Shown here in pieces: positions 36,481 to 47,275 of a stretch of 64,000 bases of DNA. Both the position numbers and the translations under genes were made by a program. Below the pieces are notes generated by a model. The model was not told where the DNA came from, searched no databases, and worked only from the letters and a program-made list of their open reading frames with translations. The first letter of the stretch is position 1. Each line of letters begins with the position of its first letter. The stretch spans positions 27,620,767 to 27,684,766 of the forward strand of contig NW_026623089.1 in NCBI RefSeq assembly GCF_023065955.2, in the 5' to 3' direction. The stretch comes from Ursus arctos (lineage: Eukaryota; Chordata; Mammalia; Carnivora; Ursidae).

Positions 36481-36812
36481 ACAGCCTGAGCCGACACTTG
36501 CAGGAGGAGAGGTGATGGCTCATTATCGTGATCCTGCAGGAATCATCTGGGCTCAAATTAGGAACATAAAAAAATGCTAAAGAGCTGATAAAAACCCTCA
36601 CCGTTTTTTTCTATAAGTAAGAGTCTTGGGCTTTTCTCTGTGCCTCATAAATCATAGTTTAGGAGAGTGTGCTTATTTCAAAGCTAAAATACTGCGCTAG
36701 AGAGAAAATTTTTAATTATGGACGCTTTTTGTTCCCTTCTGCTATCCAGGATGAATGGTGAAGGCTAGAAAGTTCTGTCTGTCTTACTGCGTTTGTTTCT
36801 AACTGGCTCCAG

Positions 36813-36941
36813 GAATCGGCGTGTGTGAAAGTGGTGGCTGCCGTGGGCATGTGGGATGTGTGCATGGAGAAGGGACACAGAGACTTGGAGCAGTTCGAGA
36901 AGGTGCATCGCTACATCAGTGACCAGCTCTTCACGAACTTC
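36813..36941 (+). CDS. DNMBP: DNMBP exon: BAR domain, second segment
   Basis: Acceptor GGCTCCAG ends at 36812; strong donor TTC|GTAAGT follows 36941. 129 nt in phase 0, residues 299-341. It encodes ESACVKVVAAVGMWDVCMEK and HRDLEQFEKVHRYISDQLF. It joins neatly to [11 protein letters not shown] of the next exon. Confidence 0.96.
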
Positions 36942-38197
36942 GTAAGTGACTTCCTTCAACCCTCTTTTCGTAGGGTGGTCGTCTTCCTGGGGTTCTTGAA
37001 CATCCAGCTTGTGCAAAAGGTCATTCCAGAGACGTGCTGTGTACATCAGGAATACCAGTCATCTTCGAGCACTATCCGTATTGGGGTTTTATATTCAGAA
37101 CAATGGCTTTTAATTGGTTAAAAGGACTGGTTGGGCCTCTGGTATTCAGAGATTTTTTTTATAGCCTGTGATCAGTCTAGTTTGAAGAGACAGGAAAACT
37201 GGGAAATTTCATCTGGTATCACTGTTGATAACTCTGAAGAAAGAAAACTACAGGAGCGCTAACTTTAGAAAGGAATATTCAGGAATAGTTTCAGAGTGAA
37301 CCAAAGGATCTTTGAGACCGCACGTGCTTCCTTATAAAGATGGTACTAAAGGCCAGATTGCTCTGGCAATTCTAAATATAGATGTGGGATTGTTTGATGG
37401 TGAGGAAAAAGTGATGAGTGGGGTTTGAAGGTTTCTTGGAAATTTCTGGGTGGCTTGAGACTGAAGAAAGCATTCATTCATACTTGGGGAACTTACAGGT
37501 AAAAGTAACGGACTAAGTCCCTGTGTATGTTCTTAACGGGGCAGTATCCTGACCCTCGCTGGCTGCCCGTCTAGAACAAATTAAAGAGAAAAATCTTTTG
37601 AAAAGTAGAAACAGGTGTTAACAAGCAGGTATGATTAGAAGAGGCGTCATGGGTGTACGAACGCTTCTCTACCTCAGATTTATGTAACCGCTACATCTTC
37701 GGTTAAATTCAAGCCGTGTAGACCTTGCACATAAGAGGTGATACGCGACAGACTGTCCCAGCCAGGTTGTAACGCAAGGATCGCATGAACGTGTATCATC
37801 TCGCACTTGCCAAGGCGGGCTCAGCACAGCTCGCAGACTCTTTGGCGTGTGCGTGCGATTGATGAAGGTTACACGTTGAGACGTGCTGTAAAAATGCGTG
37901 AGTCCGTCTGGGGGCGGGTAAGTAGAACACCGTTCGACCCGCTCGGGTTTAGCTGGTGCGTAGCAGCAAAGCAGGTGGTACAGGGTATCACAGATCCGCC
38001 TGAAGGCCATTTCAGAGCAGGACAAACGCGTGGTGACGGGTGTTCACTGGGCTTACTGTGCTGGTCGTTCTGCGGTGTATACAAATACTGGATCCTCGTG
38101 TCGTGCACCTGAACCTGGCGTTATGTCCGTTATTTCTCAGAAGCCCTAAATATGGGGTAGGGAACAGCCGAGCCGTGTGATTTTCTCGTCCCCACAG
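36942..38197 (+). other. DNMBP: DNMBP intron; right third is unusually CpG-dense
   Basis: Left part is ordinary. From about 37670 to 38150 CpG is very dense at only moderate GC: I count about 29 CpG in 37741-38100. The end (38020-38140) still resembles an L1 tail ('GTGTTCACTGGGCTTACTGT', 'ACCTGAACCTGG'), heavily changed. See findings. Confidence 0.6.
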
Positions 38198-38530
38198 AAG
38201 GAGAGGACAGAGCGGCTGGTCATCTCTCCCCTCAATCAGCTGCTGAGCATGTTCACGGGGCCCCACAAGCTGGTGCAGAAACGCTTCGATAAGCTTCTGG
38301 ACTTCTACAACTGCACGGAACGGGCGGAGAAGCTAAAGGACAAGAAGACCCTGGAGGAGCTGCAGTCGGCCCGCAACAACTACGAGGCCCTGAACGCGCA
38401 GCTGCTGGACGAGCTGCCCAAGTTCCACCAGTTCGCGCAGGGGCTGTTCGCCAACTGCGTGCACGGCTACGCCGAGGCCCACTGCGACTTCGTGCGCCGC
38501 GCGCTGGAGCAGCTCAAGCCGCTGCTGTCG
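38198..38530 (+). CDS. DNMBP: DNMBP exon: BAR domain, main segment
   Basis: Acceptor TCCCCACAG ends at 38197; donor TCG|GTGCGT follows 38530. 333 nt in phase 0, residues 342-452: [19 protein letters not shown], then [37 protein letters not shown], and [20 protein letters not shown]. This is the bulk of the Tuba BAR helices, known to bind membranes. From about 38340 nearly every third codon position is G or C, unlike the BAR exon at 32973. The open frame continuing beyond 38530 is intron. Confidence 0.96.
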
Positions 38531-38876
38531 GTGCGTGACCGCGGCCGCCGGCCCCCCGCCTGGAGGAGTCTGGGGGCTCGCCCCGTGTCCTCCTGGGGAG
38601 GCGCACTTGGGTGGCTGGAGAGCGCCTCCGAACTAGAGAGATTAAGCGGGTCGTTAGGTCAAGCCCGTCCGACTTGGAATTCTCCATCCCCCGCCGGGGC
38701 CTGTGGCTTCCAAGCGGCCCTTTCCTCCCTGAGCAGCCGGGAGAGCCAGCCTGCGGGGGGCCGGCCGGTGGGGGCGCGGGAGCTGTGCCCCCCAGGCCGG
38801 GTGGCCCGCCGGCAGTTGCGCCCAGCGAGGGGGAGCTGAGCCAGGGCTGCGGGCCGGGCCTGGGATCGTTCATCCG

Positions 38877-38919
<43 letters not shown>

Positions 38920-38935
38920 CGCCCGCGCACTCCAG
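38531..38935 (+). other. DNMBP: Short GC-rich DNMBP intron ending in (TC)19
   Basis: Strongly GC- and CpG-rich. The (TC)19 run at 38880-38917 forms the polypyrimidine tract before the acceptor CACTCCAG (AG at 38934-38935). Arg/Glu and Leu/Ser open frames across it are microsatellite artefacts. Confidence 0.85.
38880..38917. repeat. (TC)19 microsatellite at a splice acceptor
   Basis: 38 bp of pure TC, ending 16 bp before the acceptor AG dinucleotide (38934-38935) and 18 bp before the exon start. Confidence 0.95.
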
Positions 38936-39115
38936 TTGCTTAAAGTCGCCGGCAGAGAGGGAAACCTCATCGCCATCTTCCATGAGGAGCACAGCCGGGT
39001 CCTGCAGCAGCTCCAGGTTTTCACCTTCTTCCCAGAGTCGCTTCCGGCGGCCAGGAAGCCGTTTGAGAGGAGGACCGTGGACCGCCAGTCGGCCCGGAAG
39101 CCACTCCTGGGCCTG
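38936..39115 (+). CDS. DNMBP: DNMBP exon: end of BAR and linker
   Basis: Acceptor CACTCCAG ends at 38935; donor CTG|GTGAGT follows 39115. 180 nt in phase 0, residues 453-512. It encodes LLKVAGREGNLIAIFHEEHS, LQQLQVFTFFPESLPA and the basic RKPFERRTVDRQSARKPLL. The BAR domain ends here and a basic linker leads to the fifth SH3. Confidence 0.95.
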
Positions 39116-39682
39116 GTGAGTGGGGGGCCCCAGAGGGGGCTTGGCTGAGAGTGGGAGCTGCGGGGTTCAGGCCCGGCTTGGAAGGTGACTCGCCCCGCGT
39201 CCCGGAGCGGGCCGCTCAGCCTCTTGCTCGTCTCTAGAACCCGGGTATCCTACTTCCATGGGCGAGGTACTGCGACGTTCAGATGAGTGCGCAGGCGTAA
39301 GGCACTTAGAGGTGGCCCGGCCCGTAGTAAGCGCCGCCCACTAAGCTGTCCTCGTGGTTATCGATGGACCCCGCTCTGCCCCCAGCAGGTTCATGGCAGG
39401 TTAAGGTCGTGAGTTCTCTCATCTGTCCTGGGCTCCCTCTCTCAGCATCGCGGCTGATAAGGCTGGTCACCTGGTGACCGCCAGGAGCTTTTTCACACTC
39501 GCTATGCACGTCAAAACACCTTCTGGAAAGCGTTCTCAGGTCTTAATCTATACAGTGAATGGAGTTCGCAAAGGATTAATATTAATACTTTGACCGGTTA
39601 ATTAAGGAAACTGATTTAAGGGTATGTTAATTCTGCCAGGCTTCCCCGCGTTTGATCATGTATTGGAAAAGGTAATTATCTG

Positions 39683-39893
39683 GGGCACCAGGGTGGCTCA
39701 GTCCATTGGGCTTCTCCCTTCGGCTTGGGTCATGATCCCGGGATCCTGGGATCGGCCCGTCAGGCTCCCCGCTCAGCGGGAGGTCTGCTTCTCCCTCTCC
39801 CTCTGTCAGCTGCTCTCCCTGCTTGTGTGCTCTCGCTTGCTCGCTCTCTCTGTCAAATAAATAAAAATAAAATCTTTGGAAAAGAAAAAGAAA
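39683..39893 (+). mobile_element. Carnivore SINE, sense, with near-perfect 17-bp duplication
   Basis: GGGCACCAGGGTGGCTCAGT, CTTCGGCTTGGGTCATGATC, AATAAATAAAAATAAAATC. Flanks GAAAAGGTAATTATCTG (39666-39682) and GAAAAGGTACTTATCTG (39894-39910) differ at one base. Confidence 0.9.
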
Positions 39894-40278
39894 GAAAAGG
39901 TACTTATCTGATACATGGCCAAACTGTTCATGGCTGACTGCTTTCTTACCTGGAGTTTCATTCTTTTAGAACTCAATTTTTCCATATTTTGAAAAGTAGG
40001 ATAAGATACTCCAGATTATGTGGGGCCATAATCGAAAAGATTATTGATCTCTGTTTACCACATTTCGCTCCAGATAATCTCACAGGCATTAATTTATATT
40101 ACCTTAAAAGGGAGAATCAAATTTATTGTTACCTTTATTTTTTCTAATCCTTACGAATAGTAATCGTTTTATATAGATAGGGAAGTCAGGAAAGTCTCAG
40201 TTGTTTAAATTCATATAGCAAAATAGAAGAAGATCTTGTAATATTACTTAGATATTTTGACTCTTTTGGTGGCACTTT

Positions 40279-40394
40279 TTTTTTTTTTTAAGACTTTATT
40301 TTTAAGTAATCTCTACCCCCAGTGTGGGGCTCAAACTCACAACTCCAAGATCAAGAGTTGCACTCTCTACCGACTGAGCCAGCCAGCGCCCCAC
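40279..40394 (-). mobile_element. Short carnivore SINE, antisense, with 10-bp duplication
   Basis: Poly-T, AAGACTTTATTTTTAAGTAA, CAGTGTGGGGCTCAAACTCA, CGACTGAGCCAGCCAGCGCC. Flanked by GTGGCACTTT at 40269-40278 and 40395-40404. Same short subfamily as at 22167. Confidence 0.85.
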
Positions 40395-40683
40395 GTGGCA
40401 CTTTAATCACATTTTTTGTCACAAGATAAACAGATATGAAACTTAAGTGTGTGTTAAATTTTCCTAATAGCTACCAAGGCACTAAAGCATGAACTAAGAC
40501 CATGGTTTTTACCCAGCCACATGGACTGACTCAGGCATGAAAACATCCCATGGGAGTAGCGAGTGGCTGGCTGTCATTGCCCCCTTTTCTGAGACTCAGC
40601 CTGTGAGTTGGGATTAAATATGGCCGCTGGGCTGGTGGCCGGGGAGGGCTCTTGTCGATCGTATCTCTTGTGTTGCCTTGCAG

Positions 40684-40882
40684 CCAAGTTACATGCTGCA
40701 GTCGGAAGAACTCCGGGCCTCCCTCCTGGCAAGGTATCCCCCTGAAAAACTCTTCCAAGCAGAACGGAACTTCAACGCCGCTCAAGACTTAGATGTCTCA
40801 CTTCTGGAAGGTGACCTGGTGGGCGTGATCAAAAAAAAGGACCCCATGGGCAGTCAGAACCGCTGGCTGATTGACAATGGAG
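40684..40882 (+). CDS. DNMBP: DNMBP exon: most of the fifth SH3 domain
   Basis: Acceptor TTGCCTTGCAG ends at 40683; donor GGAG|GTAGGA follows 40882. 199 nt, residues 513-578 plus one base. After [20 protein letters not shown] comes the SH3: [20 protein letters not shown] (535-554), [20 protein letters not shown] with the ligand-groove Trp at 573. It is completed by [14 protein letters not shown] in the next exon (to about 592). Confidence 0.96.
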
Positions 40883-42934
40883 GTAGGAAAGTTAGACCTC
40901 AGATTACTCTAACTCTAAATGAGGAAGAAGTTATTTCTGGCTGTACCCGAATCCTATCTAGGCCAAAAAAAAAAAAAAGAGAGAGTCTTTGATTAAAGGG
41001 GAAAAATAACCTTACAAGTTCTTGCCCATTTTGGGAGAGTGTAGTGCCCAAGTCATTATCAAAACAAACCCTGTCTTCGGTTTTGTTTTTGTTTTTACAA
41101 ATTCCAGAGAGGGCTCCGTTTCTTACCTTGCAGGATCTTGCCATGGTTTACAGCTCTTTGGGCCTCAGAGGCCCCGGGGCCCGGGCCCTCTCAACCTGTC
41201 CTAAGTGAGCCACGAAAGAAGCTGCCCTCTTCCAAGCTCTGTAAATGGGTTTTGAGAGCATGTGAATTTAAAACCTATAGGAAAGGATTTTTTGTTTGCT
41301 TTTTGAGTTTTTTGTTCCATACCAGTTTTACCTCATGACTGGGGAATGGCTTTAAAAATAGCTTACAGCTTTTTTTCTAGCAGGGGTGGTGGTGGGGGTT
41401 GGAGGGTTTGTTGGGTACAGAATTTAAAGAAAAGTAAAAATAATAATCCATGTCATTTCTCCACGATTCCAAAAATCCAAAAAGCTCTGAAAAACAAAGG
41501 GCAACCCCCAGAACTCATTTGCCAAAACCATCCCTGATCTGAACTTATTTGGTAGGAAAATCTGAGCAAAGCGTTGTGAGGCTGTTTATGATTGTTACGC
41601 CTCTTTTTTGATGTGAACAGTCACACATTATAGAAACATTAATGGGTTTAATTAGGAGGTGGTGACCCAGACCCTGCTGGAGATATCATGCCATAAACCG
41701 GGTACGTACTTGATTACTTTTCCCAAATTCACAAAGTCTGAATTCCAAAACCCATCTGGTCCTCAGCATTTTAAAGAAGGACTGTGGGCCTGTACATAAC
41801 CATCTCTGATCACACCACCGGAATGGAAAATTGTGACATTCTCAGTTTGAAAGTATTTTGTGGATTCCCGCACCCCCGCCCCCGCATCCCTTCCTGCTTA
41901 CCCAGAAGATTGGAGATTGGCAGTGGGAGAGGAAGGCAAGGTTGGAGGGCGATGGGCAGGGGAAGCCACCGATGGGCTCACAGAAGGACTCCTAGTAAAG
42001 ATCCAGGCTGCCCAAGAAGCTGTCCCACCCTTGGGGCTTTTATCTACGCCATCCTGCTGAGTGGCGTCAGGAAGCCCACAGTCTTAGGATCAGCTGTTAG
42101 ACCTTCTGCCCCTCGCCATCTGCCCAGGGGACCCCCCCATTCAGCAGGTGTAACAAAAGTGTGCCAGCATATTTTTAGGTACAGAAGACACAGGACGGTG
42201 AAGACCGAGATGGCCCTTGCTCGCATGGAGGTTACGTGTGCTGGGTCCCTGCCTTGACAGATACTTCTTTCTTAATATTATAAAAAAATGTTCCCGTGGA
42301 TCAAGGATTTCAGTGTTTTAGGTTTAAAAGGTTGAGCTGAGGGCCCCCCTCTGTCATCGTCTTAGGCAATTTATTAAAGCGATCGTGTGCTCTGTACATA
42401 CCCCGATAAACCGCTTCCTACCTTAGACTGTTCTCGCAGTATGTCCACCACGTTCCCAGACCAGAAGCCGAGAGTCAAGGGCTCCGGGCGGATAAAAGGC
42501 CGGCAGCCATATCTGAGGGGCCCGGTCACTGCGAGGATGGTTTTTAAAATCCCCTTTTCCAGGCTCCGTATGTCTGAACACATCCTTAGTTAAGTCTCTC
42601 CTAGCCTTTGTTTCCATGGTGTAGATACCCTGTTAAATTTTCCTCGGATGCTCATCCTCAGTGGCCATTTGTATTCCTTCTCGAATCTCCGCAGGGGCCC
42701 CTGTCACTCCGCTGTAGGAGGTTGTAACGAGAGCGCGCTGGCAGGTAGACAGAGCTGTGTCCGCTCCCCCCACGCTGTCCCCTGGGATTGCATGTCTCGG
42801 CATTTTTGTCCCTAGGCATCCTACTTTGTGTCTCTCCCTATCAGCCTAGCTTTTCAACCACAGTTTTTTTTTCTCCGTTGACCGCCCGCCGTCCCTTCCA
42901 TTAAAAGCTCTCCTGTTGGTTTTTCCTCCCGTAG
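40883..42934 (+). other. DNMBP: DNMBP intron, nothing recognised
   Basis: No SINE or young L1. An A-rich patch at 40964-40978 and a G-rich patch at 41380-41405. Open frames of up to 157 codons at 41784-42257 show no family resemblance and no splice logic. Confidence 0.55.
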
Positions 42935-43482
42935 TCACCAAAGGCTTCGTGTACAGCTCCTTCCTGAAGCCCTACAACGCCCGCCGCAGCCACTCGGACG
43001 TCTCCGTCGGCAGCCACTCCTCCACCGAGTCGGAGCCCAGCAGCTCCTCCCCCCGGTTCCCGCGGCAGAACAGCAGCAGCGCCTTGACCTTCAGTCCCGG
43101 CAGCATGGCTGTGTCCTTCACCTCAGGGTCTTGCCAGAAACAGCCTCAAGAGGCAACTGCATCGAAGGAACTGGACCAAGAAACCCTCGGTGCGTCCTTC
43201 AACTTGGGTTGTTCAGAGAGCAGGCCTTCCAGATGCCCCTCAGACGCAGACTCCAGCCCCCAGCCCAGGTCATGGGACTTTGCGGAGGCCGCCAGCGCCC
43301 TTCACCAGCCCGCGCCGGCCGGCGGGAGCTACAGAAACTCCAGGCGCCCGGAAACGGTCGGGTGCTCCCTACCAGCGCGAGGCGGGCAGGGAAGAGACCT
43401 CACGAAAGCGTGTACGAGAGCAACCCCGTCTCTGGAGGACAAAAAGGAAGAGCCAGAAAGCCGGGAGGCAGAAGGCAACCAG
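42935..43482 (+). CDS. DNMBP: DNMBP exon: end of fifth SH3 and Ser-rich linker
   Basis: Acceptor TCCCGTAG ends at 42934; donor CAG|GTAAGC follows 43482. 548 nt, completing Val579 and encoding 580-761. [20 protein letters not shown] finishes the SH3. The rest is a low-complexity linker rich in Ser, Pro, Gly and Arg ([36 protein letters not shown]), probably disordered. From memory of the human protein this part is the most divergent of the C-terminal half. Open-frame continuation beyond 43482 is intron. Confidence 0.95.
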
Positions 43483-44794
43483 GTAAGCGCCCTGGTCACC
43501 GTGTGGCGGCGGCGGGAGCGTTGGGGGCGGTACTGGGAGCCTGGGGGCCGCCGGGCCTGGGTGCGGATCTGCGCCGGGCTCGCGGGCCGGTCTTGCAAAG
43601 CACACACGGAAACGCGCTGTAAGAGTGAGCGCGTCCGCACCGGCTGGCCACCTTCTGTGGCTGACCCTTTCCGGGCTCTTTCCGGGCCCCTTCTGCTGTG
43701 GCATTGTCATGGAAAATCGTTTCCACTCTGCCAGCTCATAATTCCTCATTGTATAAAGTCCACCATTTAGCCCATCTATTTAGTTTTTTATTCAAAGAGC
43801 TGTATTTTTCTCCCTGGAATTTAGAAATAACATTCTGACTCTGTTTCAGTTTTTCCTATTCTTTTCATAATGGCCTGGTTTGTATTATGAATTTGAGTAT
43901 AGCTTTTGTATCTTGAACATATTAAACCTACCTGTTTTAAAGTCACTTTCACATTCACGGCTGAGGAAGCCCTGTTCACCCACTTGCTGCCTGTGCCCCC
44001 TCTTGCAGCAGGGAGTTTCCGTGGGTGTCTTATACCATCTGTCTGTGAGCCCATCTCCATCAGGGTTGCCTTTGAGAGACTCCGACGTGTCCTGGGTTGT
44101 GGAGCTATTTGCCTCTGCCGAGCCCTGGATTCCAAAAGACCAGTTTTCACATGAGCTTCTCAGCTCGGCCTTTCTGTGCCACATTCCTCAGAGCTACAGA
44201 TGAGGGTAGGGCCTGCCTGTTTCTCTGGTGATTCTGTCATTATCTGCTGCCCAGGACAGACATCCGAGTTCTGGGCCCATCAGTGGACACTTTTCTAGAC
44301 ATGTGGAAGGAGAAGATGGCCCTTTTTTTGATTCTGATTTTGTTTAAAAAGCTCACTTCTAGCTTCATTGATTCCTCCAAGTCCTAAGAGTGTGTTTTCA
44401 TTCTTGTGCCCCCATGGGCCTCGTGGCTTCCCCTCCCGATCACCGAGCACCACCCATCTGCCATATTGGCTGAAGATTCCTTCTACTTTTTAAGGCAACT
44501 CTGAAAGAGTAAAAGGACATGAATTTTGGTTTTCTTTGGAATCTGCCCTGTTCGTTATGATAGCCACCAACCCTATGTAGCTATTTAAATTGAATTAGAA
44601 TTAAATAAAATTTAAAATTAAGTGCCTCAGTCTCACTGGCCATACTTCAAGTGCTTGATAGCCACATGTGGCTAGAGGCTGCCATATCGGATAGGGCAGG
44701 TAGGGAACATTCCTATCACTACACGAAGTTCTGCTGGGCAGTATTGCTCCAAGCAGTTTCCCATTTCCCAACTCACTTTCTCCCCCTCTCACAG
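43483..44794 (+). other. DNMBP: Last DNMBP intron
   Basis: GC-rich at its left end, then ordinary. Nothing recognised apart from weak old-repeat resemblance near 44550-44720. Confidence 0.55.
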
Positions 44795-44980
44795 GTCTAT
44801 TTTGCTGTCTATACCTTCAAGGCACGGAACCCAAATGAGCTGAGTGTGTCAGCCAATCAGAGACTCAAGATCCTGGAGTTTAAAGATGTTACGGGAAATA
44901 CCGAGTGGTGGTTAGCCGAAGTTAATGGGAAGAAGGGCTATGTTCCATCCAATTATATCCGCAAAACTGAATATACGTGA
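44795..44980 (+). CDS. DNMBP: DNMBP last coding exon: C-terminal SH3 domain
   Basis: Acceptor CTCTCACAG ends at 44794; stop TGA 44978-44980. Residues 762-822 form one complete SH3: [20 protein letters not shown] with the ALYDY-like motif at 765-769, the paired Trp 799-800 in [14 protein letters not shown], and YVPSNYIRK (810-818). All ligand-groove residues are present. From the literature as I know it, this SH3 binds N-WASP and Ena/VASP-type proteins, linking Cdc42 activation to actin assembly. Confidence 0.97.
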   Translation, partial: VYFAVYTFKARNPNELSVSANQRLKILEFKDVTGNTEWWLAEVNGKKGYVPSNYIRKTEYT

Positions 44981-46432
44981 GCCTGCTCTCCCGCCCGCTC
45001 AACCTTGCTGCCTTCACTTTCCTTCTGCTGAAGGGTTCTGGTCGCCCCGTGAGCGGCACCTGCTCCTGGATCACAGGCATTGTTTCACCACGGCACGGCG
45101 CAGGGCACGAGATGAGTCTTGTTTTCTGCCATTGGGTTGTCAACTTTGATGCTCACTAGACTTTCTAGAATTTGAAATGGCCCCTGGGGCTTGTGAATGA
45201 TTCCGTGACCGTGAGAAGAAAGGCAAGTCTTGGGTCAGCCTTTGGAATTGAGAAATTTCCAGTGGGAAGACCAGTATCCGATGTATGCTGGAAGCTGTGC
45301 TCCAGCATGAGAAGACGTCGGCGTGGGTTGTACCACACTGAGTTTGGGGTGTTCCCATGCTCCACGAACAAACGACCAGAAACTGACTCGGATGAAGAGA
45401 ATTCTCTGGGAGCCCTTGTAGACTGTGCCTCTACACATGGCAAGGAGTTTGTTGAGATTGTGCCAAATCTGGTGTTTCAGCGCTTCCGTGTTTAGCCCAC
45501 ATTCACCCATACACACCCGCCCCGAATTTCTGAAAGTCCCTAAATACTACCATCTGTAATCTTTCAAATACTGCATTTCCAGATTGGCTAGGCAAAATTC
45601 AGTTGTGTTCTTTTTTAAAAAAGCGTTTAGGGTTTTATTTCCCTTCAGCCTTTCTACGAATGGTTCTCTCCCCTTTCAGGTGTACAACCATCTACCCCTT
45701 TCTGACAGTCACTCTGCTTTATCGAGTCTGTGTGTGATCTCTCCTGGCCCTTCACCCTTAACCCAACAGCTGACGGCTTTTGCCAGGGGAACAAGACCAG
45801 AGCTCCAGCCACCCCATGGGAAGAACACGCCCTGCGGTGAGCTGCAACCGGTCCGGCCTGGTGGAAGACTGGAGGCCTTTCTCCTTCATGCACACGACTG
45901 TCCACAGAGGCAGAAGGCATAAAGCTTGTGCACTGTAGGGATGCGGGGACGCCGTCCCAGAGGTAGCTTATCCAAGACTTGGAAATAAGCAGTCTCTGTT
46001 CACCACTAACCTCCACGCTTCAGGGACCGTAGTCTAAGCCAAACAGACTCTAAAGTGCCTGATCGTACCTCCCTCTGCCCTCAGGAATATCTTTGCTAAT
46101 CCTTACACAAAGAATCTCCCCCTGAAAACGCTCTTTAAGCAGGGCTCTTATTCCTGAGGTCTGCCCCAGATATGAGGCCTACTTGGGAATAGAGAACTAT
46201 GAAGTTTGTCTTAAGAAAGGGAATTAAGAACACCTTACAGCCCCTGCTCCTTCAAGTGCACCTTTGGCCTTAAAATCCTGATGAAGTGGGAGACACCTGT
46301 GGACCCCTTAGCCCTGTGTGTCTGCGGTTCGGTCAGAAGGCAGCAACGCGAGTCTCTTGTGAATAGTGTTTATATTTAGAGATGTTTATATTTAAGTAGT
46401 TATTTTATAAATAAAGGCATTTCTAAGGGCCA
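44981..46432 (+). other. DNMBP: DNMBP 3' untranslated region (end approximate)
   Basis: Runs from the stop to just past the poly(A) signal. No repeats interrupt it. Several ORFs of 70-120 codons occur on both strands but none has family resemblance. Confidence 0.8.
46410..46415 (+). terminator. DNMBP: Poly(A) signal AATAAA of DNMBP
   Basis: AATAAA in the context TTTTATAAATAAAGGC, about 1.43 kb after the stop codon. Cleavage is expected roughly 15-25 nt downstream, near the TTTCTAAGG stretch. Confidence 0.8.
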
Positions 46433-47089
46433 TGAGTATGTTTTCTTGATTTCCGTCCATGTGTTTAGCCTGAACCTTATCAGATTTCTGAGGGTACCTT
46501 TTTGACAATTCAAAACAATGGCGAGATTCCAGAAAATGGGAGAGGCTAACTAAAGAAATTCAAGTCAAAAATTCATTTTGTCAAACATAATTTCAACAGA
46601 ATTCCTGTACCATCAAAAGATGTGCATAATGCAGGTGATTGCCTGTTTTTTAAAGCTGTTTTACACTATAAAATCCTAGCAGAAGAACTGAAGGCTCTGA
46701 ACTGGAATCCCTACAAGGTAAGTGCTTTCCTGATACCACAGAGGTGGAGACTGACGCCCTAGGATGAAGTAAGGCATGGGGTAGCAGCTGGGCGAGGGTG
46801 GGGGCGGGAGGGGGAGAAGTAGCAGGAGCACTGGCTGCGGGGGGGGGCTCTGTGGGGGGGACTGTGAAGCAATTGCCTGATACCGTGAAGGGAGAGAAAA
46901 CACGATGGAATAGGTGGGCTCTGAGAAAGAGAAATCTATAGATCGGCTAGACCAACTCTTGCTTTACGGACTAGGAAAATGGGATCTAGTGACATTGTGA
47001 CTTCCCCAAGCCACACATTAAGCGTTTGATGGATCCTGAATTGAAACTTGGGTCTCGGGTTCTCTAGCTGAGTCTTTCCACCTTGTTCT

Positions 47090-47275
47090 GGAGCCAGACT
47101 GTCTGGCTTCAGATACTTAAGAGCTTTGTGACTTTGGCAACTTACCCAACCCATTCTTCAGCTTCCTCATCTAACGTAGATGGTAATACTACCCACATCA
47201 TGGGTTGTTGTAAGGATTGAATGAGTTAGGGCATGGAGAGTGCTAGAATACTGCCTGTTGCATAGTAATAAATTG
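47090..47275 (+). repeat. MIR element, sense
   Basis: GAGCCAGACTGTCTGGCTTC, GTGACTTTGGCAACTTACCC, then GGGTTGTTGTAAGGATTGAA and GCATAGTAATAAA: the complete MIR order. Confidence 0.8.

Larger units (their letters stand above)
33078..36812 (+). other. DNMBP: DNMBP intron with two SINEs, old L1-like and L2 sequence
   Basis: SINEs at 33338 and 35203 are listed separately. About 34080-35160 is AT-rich and resembles old antisense L1. About 36237-36480 is L2-like in reverse ('TTATTCATTCAGTCGGCAAA', 'AATCCCTGCCCTCCTGGAGC'). No exon seen. Confidence 0.55.
39116..40683 (+). other. DNMBP: DNMBP intron with two SINEs
   Basis: GC-rich at its left edge, AT-rich later. SINEs at 39683 and 40279 are listed separately. 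Nothing else recognised. Confidence 0.6.
24194..46432 (+). other. DNMBP: DNMBP gene, DH-BAR-SH3-SH3 part (exons as listed)
   Basis: DNMBP (Tuba) is a cytoplasmic scaffold that binds dynamin through N-terminal SH3 domains, activates Cdc42 through its DH domain, uses a BAR domain in place of the usual PH, and binds actin regulators through its last SH3. Here the 13 exons sum to 2466 coding nt, that is 822 residues from the ATG at 24196, with every junction in phase and no frameshift or nonsense change. The N-terminal SH3 exons lie outside to the left. The order DNMBP then convergent ABCC2 matches the mammalian gene order as I know it. Confidence 0.95.

Noticed and set aside
41784..42257. 157-codon open frame in a DNMBP intron
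   Set aside because: Overlapping frames on both strands, no recognisable motif; not supported as an exon and its phases do not fit the neighbours.
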